Positions 1 through 10,558 are shown, counted from the stretch's first letter. The stretch: 64,000 nucleotides of DNA from Manduca sexta (GCF_014839805.1 NC_051118.1:10284391-10348390), one strand, 5' to 3'. Notes: generated by a model from the sequence alone, not told the origin. Numbers and translations: made by a program.

Positions 1-165
1 CGGCGGCGGGAGTCAGCGCGCGAGTAAATTAGGCGGCGGACACACGGCGCGTCGCCCCGTCGCTCCGCACCGCGCCGCGCCGCTCTCCAGCCCGACACAG
101 CGGCTGACGCGCGCACTCAGCGATATTGTTATCGGCCCGCCCCGGCAGCCAACAGGGTTGCTGCT
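1..165. promoter_or_regulatory. CpG-rich islet, probable promoter or 5' exon
   Basis: The first 165 bases are strongly GC- and CpG-rich (repeated CGGCGG, GCGCGC and CCGCGCCGCGCCG motifs), and composition drops abruptly to about 75% AT after 170. In insect genomes such islets usually mark a promoter or non-coding first exon. No open frame with a convincing start is visible and the window begins inside the islet, so strand and gene are unknown. The promoter reading is an inference from composition only. Confidence 0.4.
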
Positions 166-170
166 AGAAT

Positions 171-639
171 AATTTATATTTTACATATTTTTAACATAAT
201 TTTCTTGATATGCGCTACTTGGTTATCGGTATTTTCATTGTATGAAGTTGTAGAGGTATTATAGTGTATTTTATTATACCTATATATGAATATTATGTGC
301 CATATTATGATAATAATATATTACTACAGTAATACTCGACTAATGTCCCGTCTTACAACTGGCAGACTATATTCTGAAATTCAGTATTAAAAATGAAATA
401 GTAAATGGCCCTACAGATACCTAATGGACCTATCCTTGTTAAAAGAAGAAAACCTTTTGACAATAACAATCAGTTCTACAACCTATGGCGTGAGATTTCT
501 TAATAAATTGTAAGAAATATTGCAGGAGCTCGGTTTACTACATTCTACATTGGGTCCAACTACTTACACCACTAAATCCAACTCATCTAAATTTCAATCT
601 AAAATCCTTAACAAAAAAAAAGAACGAACAATAGTGGCA
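171..639. other. AT-rich non-coding stretch
   Basis: AT-rich sequence between two CpG-rich islets. The only reading frame present (from about 520) runs into the second islet and has no family resemblance. No repeat family recognised elsewhere in the window occurs here. Confidence 0.5.
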
Positions 640-760
640 ACTGGCAGCCCTGCGGTGTCGCAGCGAGCAGCGCGTCGGCTGCCAGCCCGGAACAAAGCAG
701 CCGTGCGCCCGAGCGGCACTCACCGCGCGACGGCCGTACTGCGAACCATGCGACTTGATA
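640..760 (-). promoter_or_regulatory. Second CpG-rich islet with a candidate minus-strand first exon
   Basis: A second GC-rich islet. On the minus strand an ATG at 749 opens MVRSTAVA plus two bases and is followed exactly by GTGAGT (723-718), a strong 5' splice donor. This could be a short first coding exon of a gene running left out of the window. No downstream exon can be tested here, so this stays a weak candidate; the islet could equally be promoter DNA for either strand. Confidence 0.25.
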
Positions 761-1598
761 CTTGGAATATTTGTAAAATATTATATTTTTTTACGCGAAT
801 TTTATAAATTAAAATATTTGTGTTTTCAAATCGGTGATTTATAAGATCGCTAGATGGCGTAAAAAGGGTGATGAAAGATATTAAAAAAGGTGTTTTTAAA
901 AATATAAAGGTGTTGGTGTTATTTATAATGAACCCTGGCTGTTATATTTAAGAGTTAATACGATATTAAGAAGTTTAGTGTACTATATAATTGACTACTA
1001 ACTGTACTGGCTTAATAACTACACTATATCATATACGAATAGTCGAGCAAATCGATCTGAATCTGAACGGCGATCTGCATACTAAACCTACGTACTAGGG
1101 TAGCAATACCACTAAGAACATTAAATAACAAAGCTCTTTGTAGCACTGAATTGCACTCGCTATACAAAGAAAGACATGGGCTACTATCCATTCTAAACAA
1201 GTGCACTAGTCTTACCATGTCCACGAGCAGGGGCCTTATTCTCTATCCCGCACGTTATTTTAACAGTGCGTAACAAGCACGTTACACAACGCATCATGTT
1301 TAGGACTATAGAAATTTAGCGTACAGTATACCATTCCACGCACATTTCTCGAAGATAACATGACACGGCCGCGTTACGCATTTACACTATCATACAGAAT
1401 AAGGGACCAGTATTAAAATATTCGCAAGTATCAAAACACAAAGTCCAGACACAAGTACATTAGCCAATGATTCACCAGAGGCGCGGCGCGGCGCGGCCCG
1501 CCGTCGACAACGTCCCGTATATTCCAACACACACATACATATACATATAGCGACTGCTGCTCGATATTTATACCTATCTCATATTTTTGTATACTATA
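761..1598. other. Non-coding, no recognised element
   Basis: Moderately AT-rich DNA with no supported gene. A short GC-rich run of GCGCGG repeats lies near 1480-1505. The small frames here lack domain-like composition. Confidence 0.4.
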
Positions 1599-1600
1599 TA

Positions 1601-1995
1601 CAGGGTCATTTTGACATTGCGTTACTAAATGAAACCACATACTTATCGACTTGGAAATAACACTTTATAATAAGTTACTTGAGCTGTAGATGTAAAATAG
1701 AAAAGTGTAAGTTTCGAACAAAATAAATATTAATAAAAAGTCATTATATTTTACGCGCCCTAATGCCACTACTACTACTCTAAGAGAATTCGTCGCAGCG
1801 ACATCATACTTTCAGTCAGAAATAGACTCACGCACGCCACATTCGCATTATACTACAAAATGATCAAAAAATCAAAAAACTAAAACCAGGATTTTAGGTA
1901 CAATATTTGTTATTAATGGATTTTTGGCACAATGTCAGCACAGGTGAAGACGAGTATATGGTTTCATTTAGTAACGCAATGTCAAAATGACCCTG
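1601..1995 (+). mobile_element. MITE with long terminal inverted repeats, copy 1 (mariner-like)
   Basis: A 395-bp non-coding element. Its left end begins CAGGGTCATTTTGACATTGC and its right end is the inverted copy; the inverted repeats extend about 42 bp with one mismatch. TA dinucleotides flank both ends (1599-1600 and 1996-1997), the expected target duplication of Tc1/mariner-type transposition. No transposase frame is present, so it would have to be moved in trans. A second copy lies in opposite orientation at 10781-11174. Confidence 0.85.
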
Positions 1996-2003
1996 TATAT
2001 TTT

Positions 2004-2165
2004 TTTATTGCTTTGAATGACGAGACGAGCTTCCCGTTCGCCTGATGGTAAGCGATACGACCGCCCATAAACAGTAGAAACACCGTCACCTTGAATTACA
2101 GAGTATTGGTACTGCGCTCGCCATCCTGAGACATGAGATGTTAAGTCTTATGTCCAGTAGTTATC
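2004..2165 (-). repeat. LINE-like 3' tail repeat (family R3)
   Basis: Reverse-strand copy of a dispersed repeat whose sense strand reads ...CTTACCATCAGGCGAACGG...AGCTCGTCTCGTCATTCAAAGCAATAAAA. The A-rich end and fixed 3' boundary with variable 5' ends suggest the 3' end of a non-LTR retrotransposon. Other copies: 2240-2350, 11494-11800, 37088-37150, 38622-38915 and 59932-60232. LINE identity is inferred; no reverse-transcriptase coding sequence is attached. Confidence 0.6.
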
Positions 2166-2239
2166 TGTCATAATTTTGAGTACTGTACAATAGTATTGTC
2201 TATTTTTGTCAAGCAGCTTCGTGTTTCATCGCCATTGTA

Positions 2240-2350
2240 TAGAGTTATTTAACTAATGGACATAATAAGACTTAATACCTCATGTCTCAGGATGGCGAGC
2301 GCAGTGGAAATACGAAATATTTTGCAATTAAATTCAAAGCAATAAAAAAA
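2240..2350 (+). repeat. R3 repeat fragment, inverted partner of the preceding copy
   Basis: Plus-strand fragment with the R3 words TAATGGACATAATAAGACTT, CTCATGTCTCAGGATGGCGA and the terminal CAAAGCAATAAAAAA. It lacks the middle part and lies in opposite orientation to 2004-2165, so the pair forms an imperfect inverted repeat around a spacer of about 75 bp. Confidence 0.55.
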
Positions 2351-2441
2351 AGTATACTCATAAGATTTTATGAAATGTTTTTAATCTACTAATTAGTTTA
2401 ATGTATTGTTATTCAATGTTCGTGTGGTGTTTATATGGTAA

Positions 2442-2650
2442 TTAGCTTTTGCTCGCGGCTTCGCTCGCCTGAAAATATTTTCCGGGATAGAAGTCCCGCT
2501 TTATTTTCCCGGGATTAAAAATATAGCCTATAGTACTCAGAGGTAAGGTAGTTTTCTATTATTGGAAAAAAAATCAAAATCGGTTCAGTAGTTCCTGAGA
2601 TTAGCGCGTTCAAACAAACATAATTCTTCAGCTTTATATATTAGCATAGA
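2442..2650 (-). mobile_element. Short non-autonomous Helitron
   Basis: Read on the minus strand it begins TCTATGCTAATATATAAAGC and ends GCGAGCAAAAGCTAA, preceded by a GC-rich hairpin. It is inserted between host A (2441) and T (2651). 5'-TC, 3'-CTRR, a subterminal hairpin and A/T insertion without duplication are diagnostic of Helitrons. At 209 bp it has no coding capacity. Confidence 0.75.
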
Positions 2651-2790
2651 TTTATATATTTATGCACTTTATATATGTATTAAATCGGCGGATTTAATGC
2701 CAAAGGTAGTCTCCCAGTCAACCTAAGGGTAGTGTGCAGGTTTAAGATTTGGAATAATGAAAAGTTTTTACTGAGAAATCATGTTATTAT

Positions 2791-3082
2791 CACTACATAG
2801 TATAAATCAAAGTCGCTTTCTCTGTCCCTTTGTATGCTTAAATCTTTAAAACTACGCAACGGATTTTGATGCGGTTTTTTTTAATAGATAGAGTGATTCA
2901 AGAGGAAGGTTTATATGTATAATAACATCCATTAAATAGTGGAGAAATACTGTTATTTTGTTATGTTATACCCGTGCGAAGCCAGAGCGGGCCGCTATGT
3001 CTTTATATACAACGTTCACAGTTTTTCTGTAGTGTATTTAGTATCAGCATTGCACCTGTGCGAAGCCGGGGCGGGTCGCTAG
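2791..3082 (+). mobile_element. Helitron, second subfamily
   Basis: Begins TCACTACATAGTATAAATC after host A and ends GGGGCGGGTCGCTAG before host T, with the GC-rich subterminal segment expected of a Helitron. A second, slightly mutated 3'-end-like segment (CGAAGCCAGAGCGGGCCGCT) sits near 2977-2996, so the element may be a fusion of two copies or carry an internal duplication of its end. Non-coding. Confidence 0.6.
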
Positions 3083-3083
3083 T

Positions 3084-4530
3084 GTAGTATAATTCAATTT
3101 GTCCAAGAAATATAACATAGAACCTTGTAATAGTGCGACGGGGATATATCAAAGGCGATACCTATATCGGTTACCATAGAGCTTGCGTCAAAGGAGAACT
3201 TGCGAACAGCCAATTATGACGTCAGGGGATCATACAACATTGGTTTTAAAAAAGATAATTAGGTATTTTAGCGGCGTATTTATAAATCAATCTTACTTTT
3301 CAACTCTCAAGTAGAAGTTTAATATAATGAACTATTTAATAAATCTAGCTTAAGCTGTCATTTTTCTTTTTTGACTTTTCTTTAGCTGAACTGCATAGCT
3401 TCTGATACGGCGCGGCCCTTCATTTCAAATTCGAAAGATCTTTGTTTCTAACATCAATTTCAAGTTATGTCGCTGATTTGCCGATTCTCTAAGCATCGCG
3501 ATAGCTGTACTCAGTGTATTATTTAGCTATGAGACTTTTTAATGATGCTCATTTTATGGTCACCACGTTTAAGAAAATTCAATTATAGGGCATGTGGGCA
3601 TATTCATAAAATATATTAAAATAATAATGCATAATATTGTAGTTAGTACAAGTGTATTCAATACTTAACAGAAAAAAATTCTGACTTGTTTATATTAATT
3701 TATTTTAAACAAAATGCAAGGAGAGTTAGTTGCTCCATTGTGCCCCGTTACATTTGCCCACGGACAGTTCGAGTACCAGGCGAACATAACGTGGTAAGAA
3801 TTTATCGCTCATGACATGACGTCGCGTGCTGTGTGGTTTGAGCGAGTAACGAGTTTTTGTTTTATTTTATAGATTAGTAAATTCTTAGATATTTTTGGCT
3901 TCAAATAATTTTTACCCATAATAATAATTAAACCAATATAATTATTACTAACATTAAATATAATATTAAAATACAAGTACATAATTAAAGTTAAGAACTT
4001 CTGGTGTTTTCACGTCTAATTGCGACGTTAACGCCATCTCTTGAAATATAGTAAAATATCACCACGGTAAATCTAACACGAACAAATTCTTATCGTTTAT
4101 ACAGTATATCTGACGAAGTTATAAAAATGTATTTATATCAATGGTATCGATAAGTTTTATAATGTTTGTATGCATGAGTACATTTGCTGAATTTTAGTTG
4201 GGTTATTGACAATGTAAAATTTCATTGTAGCTCTTTAATTATACGACTTAGTTTATTTAGTAATGTATAGATGGCGTTGTACAAGTATATGTAAAAAATT
4301 TTTTAGAACTTGATTTCTATATTTTGTAATCTTAATGAAAATTAAGTTAGACAATGGAAATGGATGCAATATCATATTATGTGAAGTGTTGTATTTTTGT
4401 ACACAGCGTAGTAGAAACTCAAATGCGTAATATTCGTCATTTTTCTGGTTTTGCAGGTCAATCAGGTGTACTTTCCTAAAAAAAAGGGATTATTGACAAC
4501 TTAAATTTTTACATAGACAAATAAAACCGA
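3084..4530. other. Non-coding stretch left of the zinc-finger gene
   Basis: No supported gene or recognised repeat. A perfect CRE-type palindrome TGACGTCA lies at 3217-3224, unlinked to any visible transcription unit. The right part may contain distal 3'UTR of the minus-strand zinc-finger gene. Confidence 0.4.
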
Positions 4531-4543
4531 TGCGTATCATATA

Positions 4544-4549
4544 TTTATT
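4544..4549 (-). terminator. Candidate poly(A) signal of the zinc-finger gene
   Basis: AATAAA on the minus strand, about 195 bases past the stop codon at 4745. A nearer AATAAA (minus, 4716-4721) is only 24 bases past the stop, which would leave a very short 3'UTR. Which one is used cannot be decided from sequence. Confidence 0.35.
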
Positions 4550-4744
4550 AAGCGGCAGACAGACCAATACAGCTAGAACATAATATAAAAAAACTTAACA
4601 ACTAACTTCCATACCATGTGGCTTCAATATATTATAGTGTACAACTAAAACATGCTTTCCGCATACCAACAGGTGTTCAACTCAAGAGAATATATTTACA
4701 AAATATTGCCCTTAATTTATTAAATAAGTTAATATTATGCTACT

Positions 4745-6342
4745 TTAGTATTGATTCCATGGGACATTTTCTATAGCATGTTTCTTTAATTTGTGCTTTT
4801 TGAGATACTTTGAGTCTATGAAAGCTTCCCCACATAGAGAGCAAACATAGGGTCTTTCCCCAGTGTGTGTCCGTAAATGTACCACCAAATTGCCTTTGAG
4901 AGCAAAGAACTTCATACAGACAGAACATCCAAACTTCTTTTCCCTTGTATGAGGTGAGTTGATGCGTCCGTAAATGAGTTTTCGTCTTGAACCCGTGAGT
5001 GAACAAAGCTGGCATGGAAATGGTCGTTCATTTGTGTGCACTCTCTCATGCATGAGGAGCATGGCTTGACTGGCACATCCTTTGCCACAAATACTGCACT
5101 CAAACCTCTTCGCATTCTTGGGCTTTAAGTTCTTATGTGACAGTATGTGCAATTGCATATCTTTTTTCGAAGGTAGGACCTCTCCACACTCCGAGCACAG
5201 TAACTCAGTTGGATCGACAATGTGGGTGGTCTCAACATGTTGTTCTAAAGCAGACTCCATCGAAAACATCTTCTTGCATAACGAACATGCATATCCCAAC
5301 AGTTTGCCAAGATTAGTGGTCACTTCCTGCTTGATTGTTTTCATCAGTTCTTCCTTAACCTTAATAACTTTGGACTTTGAGCACTCTCCGGAATCTTTGT
5401 GAGTTGTCAAATCAGCTTTACTTTCAAACGACTGTTCACAGCTGTGGCATGTGAATGGGTTCATGTGCGTCAATCTATGCGTTTGCATTGTGATCTTTTG
5501 GCTGAACCTTTTGAAACAGATGTCGCACTCAAATTCTCTTATCCCACTGTGGATCATTAAATGGCGTTTCAAATTGTTGGGATTTGCAAATGTTTTCAAG
5601 CATATGTTGCAGCGGGGTTTGATGTTGTTATGTCCATATTTTATGTGTTGTGTGAGTGCTGTCCGTTTTATTAATTGGTTACAGTATGGGCATGTAATTA
5701 GGACTCCTGTGACACTGTGGAGCAGCATATGTCCAGCCAAAATCTCAGGAGACTCAAATCCTTTGCCACATAAGTTGCAGAGGTTCTCTCCCCCAGGATT
5801 ATGTTTGTATTGATGCTTTTCATACTCTGCTAAGTCTTCAAACTGCTCCCCACAGTCACACAGAAATGTGCCATCTTCTTGTTGCAATACAGTTGCAATT
5901 TGCCCATCATCGGCATATTCTATAACCAGCTCTGATCCATCATACTTTAAGACTTGAAATTGTGATGATTCATCACCTTCACAAAGTATTACTTCTTGCC
6001 CCATTGGGTCGCCATCATTTTCATTTGCTACTAATTGGGTGTCAGTTAAATATTGGATTCCATCATTACTTTTCAAAAGTATAGTACCATCACTACCTGC
6101 AGATGTTAGTATTTTGATGTAATTCTTGGAATTGTCCACAATGTCCTGGGAGAGCTCATCTGCAATTGTTTCTTCGAGTCCATCTTCTGCTTGCTGTAGG
6201 CCTTGGTCCTGTGAGGTGCTGTCTTGCGTTTCATCTACATTCATGGATACCATATCTTCTTCCTGGCCCTCCTCTTCATTTTCTAGAATAGTAGCTGGCA
6301 CGTTAACAGGCACTTTGGTGTTAGACATCAAGAACTTGATCA
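4745..6342 (-). CDS. ZAD zinc-finger gene, exon 2, second part (C2H2 finger array)
   Basis: About 530 residues in the -1 frame relative to the preceding part; first in-frame ATG at 6328 (MSNTKVPVNVP). Residues 1-155 continue the acidic linker. Fingers follow at about 161-522: an atypical CDC finger, then fingers beginning CNLC, CPYC, CNIC, CDIC, CHSC (C2HC-like), CSLC, CSEC, CSIC, CQLC (frame-disturbed), CSVC and CSLC. A TGERPY linker joins the last two. VKEE and IKQE motifs lie between fingers 6 and 7. The protein ends AIENVPWNQY. If the stop near 6340 were real, this part would encode a shorter protein lacking the ZAD. Confidence 0.8.
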
Positions 6343-7418
6343 ATGGTTTTGTTCAAACTGAGTGTGGTGTTGTGGCTCTGTGTATGACTCTATTGCGTTT
6401 GTTTCATCATTTACTTCAATTTTAATTTGTTCCTGGTTCATTGTATCTTGTGACGTCTCATTCTCCTTAGACTCCTTGTCTTTGGGGTCATCAATGACTA
6501 GGACATAATAATAATCATCATCACTGTCTGTTGGTTCTTTTTTAATTATAGCTTCCAATTGTTTAACAGGGTCATTTGCTATTTCTTCTTCAGTTGGTTC
6601 CTCGTAATTTGATGTTTGTTCGATAACTTCAGAGCCTTTTTCATTACGGTCACTGAGAATTATGTTTAGTTGTGCACGCAGCTCTGTGTCCATTTTGATG
6701 CATTGCTTACGAAATTGATAAGCGGTCATCAGGATGGTAAAACACTCTGTGCATAACTTTTGGGGCAGACCATCGTCTGCACACACCTGGAATGGATTGG
6801 AATTATTAAATTAATATTATAAAATGATTTATTGCATTTTATCAAAGATATTAAGGTCTATGTATTGGTTAAAATTTTAATAATATGCTTATTACGATGT
6901 TCTTATAAAAAAAGGATGGATATGTTTAAAATGCATTTGTTTTATGTGTTTTACTGTTGCCTAGTTAAATATAGTACTTATAAAGATTCTTTAACAATAA
7001 TGAGGTTACAATGATCCAACTGAATACCTACTTAGAAGCATGTATTTTATTAACTAATATAGTTTCAGAAATGTATATTATTTAATATTTCATAAGGGTT
7101 TTTTATGTAGTATGAAATGTAACCTCAAAAATATTTTTATTTTTTTATCATTTGATTATATGACAAAATATATGTAAAGAGGTTATGCGTTCGCTTGTAC
7201 AGACATGAACATTGTAGGTACAATGTAATAAAATTATTACATAGAATATATCACCCATTTCTATGTTTCCCGCGCAAACTATTAACAATACGCACCCTGA
7301 TCGTAGTTACTTCACGGAATTTATCCTTCAGATTATCTTGAGATTCCAAAAGTGACACTTCAGAATCGGCGGACAAGCAACACCGACAGAAATTAGACCA
7401 CGAAGTTTCCATTTCCAT
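4745..7418 (-). CDS. ZAD and C2H2 zinc-finger transcription factor (whole gene, two coding exons, frame breaks)
   Basis: Probable nuclear DNA-binding regulator of the ZAD zinc-finger family, which is greatly expanded in insects. The N-terminal ZAD (CRCC, then CTECF) normally chelates zinc and dimerises. An acidic linker follows, then about 12 C2H2 fingers ending shortly before the stop. Coding exon 1 (7418-7296) ends ATCAGG before donor GTGCGT; coding exon 2 starts at 6786 after acceptor CCAG, phase 0, so the ZAD cysteine pairs join in frame across a 509-bp intron. As sequenced, exon 2 is broken near 6340 (one base apparently missing) and finger 10 is read out of frame over about 45 bases between two small insertions. 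The other fingers are intact, so assembly indels are as likely as pseudogenisation. No specific orthologue is claimed. Confidence 0.85.
6340..6786 (-). CDS. ZAD zinc-finger gene, exon 2, first part (second half of ZAD and acidic linker)
   Basis: Opens VCADDGLPQKLCTECF, giving the second ZAD cysteine pair, then the helix YQFRKQCIKMDTELRAQL typical of the end of the domain. The rest is an acidic linker rich in E, D and N, with a DSDDDYYYVLVID patch and two sumoylation-type motifs (IKKE, IKIE). The frame ends at TGA (6340-6342) after HTQFEQNH, where the main finger frame overlaps it. The linker composition continues across the break, which argues that the two frames were once one. Confidence 0.8.
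   Translation of the reverse strand: MCADDGLPQKLCTECFTILMTAYQFRKQCIKMDTELRAQLNIILSDRNEKGSEVIEQTSNYEEPTEEEIANDPVKQLEAIIKKEPTDSDDDYYYVLVIDDPKDKESKENETSQDTMNQEQIKIEVNDETNAIESYTEPQHHTQFEQNH
6787..7295 (-). other. Intron 1 of the zinc-finger gene
   Basis: 509-bp AT-rich intron from GTGCGT (7295) to CCAG (6787), phase 0. It splits the ZAD between its two cysteine pairs. No recognised transposon is present. Confidence 0.75.
7296..7418 (-). CDS. ZAD zinc-finger gene, coding exon 1
   Basis: Forty-one codons starting MEMETSWSNFCRCCLS. Two in-frame ATGs lie two codons apart (7418 and 7412); the first, preceded by CAGTAAA, is taken as the start. The exon supplies the first cysteine pair of the ZAD and the helix LKDKFREVTTIR. 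It stops at AGG followed by the donor GTGCGT. Confidence 0.8.
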
Positions 7419-9517
7419 TTTACTGTTTGTGTTTTATAATACATCGGCACGAATCTGCAAATTAAACATTTATTAGGCCCAGGCATTGTTTTGACACATA
7501 GAAATCAGAGACCACAATAAGGTATCCAAAGAGTAAAAATTATCTACGGACCGTACCCATAAAGACGATCTATTCGAAAATTATAGACAAGAGACGAATA
7601 CAAAATGGTGGCACGGAAATGGACGTCGTGTACATGACGTAACAATTTCGGTTATCAAGAGGGCGCCACTGGTTGTACGTCGTTCTATTTTACGATTCTC
7701 CCGCAAGTTCGTTCCTAATTTCGTACAATAAATACGTATTTTTAATACTTTTATCATTGTAAATCCATAAAAGTAACACGAATTCAATTATATTTTATTA
7801 GTAATGTTTTATTAAGATAAGAATGTTTTATTCCACCATAGATTTAAATTGCATTAGTAACTGAGAGAAGCATTTTAAATTTTTAACGACTTTAAAGCCA
7901 TGGTTAATAGAGATGATAAATTGTGCTAAAACAAATGCCCAAAATATATAGCTACGAAAGACTAACATTAATATTTAATAGGGACACCAGTATTGGACAC
8001 CGATTCCAATGTATAGTATTGTTTTTACTTTGATTTTCTATACTGGATATTCTTATTTTTTAACAAGGCATGTAGCCATAATATTAAAAATACTTACTGA
8101 TTTCTGTGTAACATTTGCTATAAAATATTCATAACTGTTGTTATCGTTTTCAGTAACATGATTGGATACAATTTATAAAAATAATTCGTTTAGAATTTAC
8201 ATGAAGGATGTGACGTAAAAGTTCTCTCAATTTGATGGTGAGTTAGTAATGTACTAGTGATGTATGTTGTAAAAAAAGGGTTCTATAACTAACTACTTAT
8301 ATAGTTTTAAAATGTCTTTACTTGTAAATATTTTATTCGTTAAAAAATATATAATTTTCTCACCAGCTTAGCTAGTATTTGTAATCTTGACTTTTTTTAT
8401 TGCTGAGCAATAAAAAAAAGGAAACTTAATTGTTACAATAATTTTAATATTTTTGGTGATGGCAACTTTTGTGTAATGTTAATTGTAGTTTGAATTACAC
8501 ATCACGTTATAACGCCAAACTTCTTAATTTAAAATGTTTTTGTCTACTCTCTCCCGAAAAATGTCTCGCATCGTTTAAAACATTCATTTTCATTATGTTT
8601 CAGTTGACCCAGATTCTGTTGTGCTCAATTTCCATCAAGTAGTATGTGCGGAGTAGAATAGAAATTTCCTTTATATTTTCTGATAATGTAAACAGTAAAG
8701 AAAATATTTCTATGAAGTTTAGGCCACATCAGTTTATCATAAAGATCTAGACTTTTGTTTTTTTAGACTAAGTACGTTTAAGGCTAAGGAAATTTAATCT
8801 ACGCGCTTGGTGCGTTAAAGGGTCAGCACGTGATATAGTTAACGCTACGCCTGTCCATATGCAATAGCAATGTTACCCAAAACCATAAATAACAAAGAAT
8901 TGCAGACTGAAATCTAAAGGTTCATTGAGGTTTTTGTAAAAATACAGATAGCATGGGCGTAATCAGGTTTTTACTAGTGGGCGGGGGCAAGTCGGAAATT
9001 TCATACAGATAGCTGCAACAAATCAACGCAAGTATTAACATACAACAGTATGCAGATATTTGTGTTGAATCAATCATTCTAAATTCATAAAGTACGCCAC
9101 GTAATAGGCCCGATGTCTTCTATAATATCTCGGAGTATATATATAAACTTCGGTATACTATAAATGCATTTTGCCTAAGGCTTTGAGACCAAAAAAGCCT
9201 TATGAAAGTATATTCAGTCAAGTGTGCCCAAGCGTTAAAATGACTGAGCCTTAAAAGGCACTTATTCACCCATTCGAGTGGCTGCATGATATATGGTCCG
9301 CCAGACGATTTACTATCAGCATAAGATCGCTCGTTCTTTACCACTTAAATTTTTCTTTGCAGCCGAGCGGTGCGGAATGCCGAGATGGATAAAATTGCTG
9401 ACGATGGCTGACACAGTACATGTGCAAGTGGTATTGTTACTCCGTGTTGGATGTAAATTTATATACTTCTGTTTTATTTCCGGTATCTTATATGAATACG
9501 GTGCTTTATATTTCCAG
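7419..9517. other. Upstream of the zinc-finger gene; no further gene seen
   Basis: The first few hundred bases should contain the promoter and 5'UTR of the minus-strand gene, but no TATA box or initiator can be assigned with confidence. The remainder is AT-rich with short chance frames only. Confidence 0.4.
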
Positions 9518-9781
9518 CGGCACACACCTCTGACTTTTCTAAAATTATGTGTGTTTTTTTTGTGAATTTATCGTTCGTTTTAACGGTGAAGGAAAACATC
9601 GTGAGGAAATCTGCACATCTGAGAATTTCTCTATAGGAATTTCGAAGGTGTGTGAAGTCTACCAACCGCACTAGGCCAGCGTGGTGGGCTAAGGCTTAAT
9701 CCCTCTCAGTAGTAGAGGAGGCCCGTGCTCAGCAGTGGGCAAGTATATAATACAGGGCTGATGATATTATTATTATTATTA
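9518..9781 (+). mobile_element. SINE1 copy, 5' truncated
   Basis: Body of the tRNA-derived SINE1 family from GGCACACACCTCTGACTTTT to the CAGGGCTGAT end and a TTA-repeat tail. The tRNA-like head is missing. The 5' truncation with retained 3' tail is normal for target-primed reverse transcription. Confidence 0.8.
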
Positions 9782-10436
9782 TATGAGGTTTATTAAATTT
9801 AATAGGTCTTGAATTTTTATCCGGCACATTAGAATAATTGGATGTAGATACGCAAAAACGATCCAACCCACAGTATGGTCGAAAATGAACCGAGTATACC
9901 AAATTAGTTCTAGTTTGTAAGGACTATATTTTCCATTAAAAACATCTTAGTCAAAATATAATTTGAACTTTTTATTAACAAAATATAAAAATCTTCAATC
10001 TTGACTATTTCAAAAGTGTCATTTAGTGGGTTGGATCCTTTTTGTGTATCTATTTTCTTTTTTTGCTTTTCAGAATCAAGAGTAGTCTTTAGTTCTTGTA
10101 ATACTGATAAATAATTCCAACTGCGACAATACCGTTTCACATCGTGGTAAACCGTCAGATTTCTTTGCTCGTTTGATTGTTCAATAACGTTATATTTACA
10201 ATAGAATTGATATAAAAATGATTGTTATTGATTTGTTAGTTTTGTAAACACGTCGCCATCGGATTTTGATTTAAAATGTTATGTATTACAGTTTATTTTG
10301 GTAATACGATTGGACATGTTGTGGAATGGCCATCGCGCAACTGAGACACCTTGTGACGTCACCACGCTCTTGTCAACAATGAATATAAATCACAATCTGT
10401 CTCTGAGTTTAATTTTTTTTTACAGACATAGCAAAG
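9782..10436. other. Non-coding, nothing recognised
   Basis: AT-rich sequence with short frames on the minus strand that show no domain-like pattern. Confidence 0.4.
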
Positions 10437-10555
10437 TGAACCCGTTGCACCTGATGGTAAGTGAAGTGGTATCCAATAGAATGTCGACTGACGAGGGATG
10501 ATAACCCTTTGACAGTCGACACAATTATGCCGTACTGTTGGAACCGGATATACGC
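10437..10555. repeat. R4 repeat (LINE-like 3' tail), rearranged
   Basis: Contains CACCTGATGGTAAGTGAAG, GTCGACTGACGAGGGATGAT and, inverted, the CGGTTCCAAC...GCCGGCATAATTGTGTCGAC words of a family found also at 15385-15755, 37960-38052, 40150-40235, 45208-45420 and 62668-63095. Retroelement tail is the best guess. Confidence 0.5.
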
Positions 10556-10558
10556 AGT

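Noticed and set aside
3217..3224. CRE palindrome as a functional promoter element
   Set aside because: Isolated eight-base match with no associated transcription unit; chance occurrence is expected in 64 kb.
6326..6345. Programmed ribosomal frameshift in the zinc-finger gene
   Set aside because: The phase change is -1 but no X XXY YYZ heptamer is in the right frame, and another indel pair occurs in the same exon, favouring sequence error or decay.
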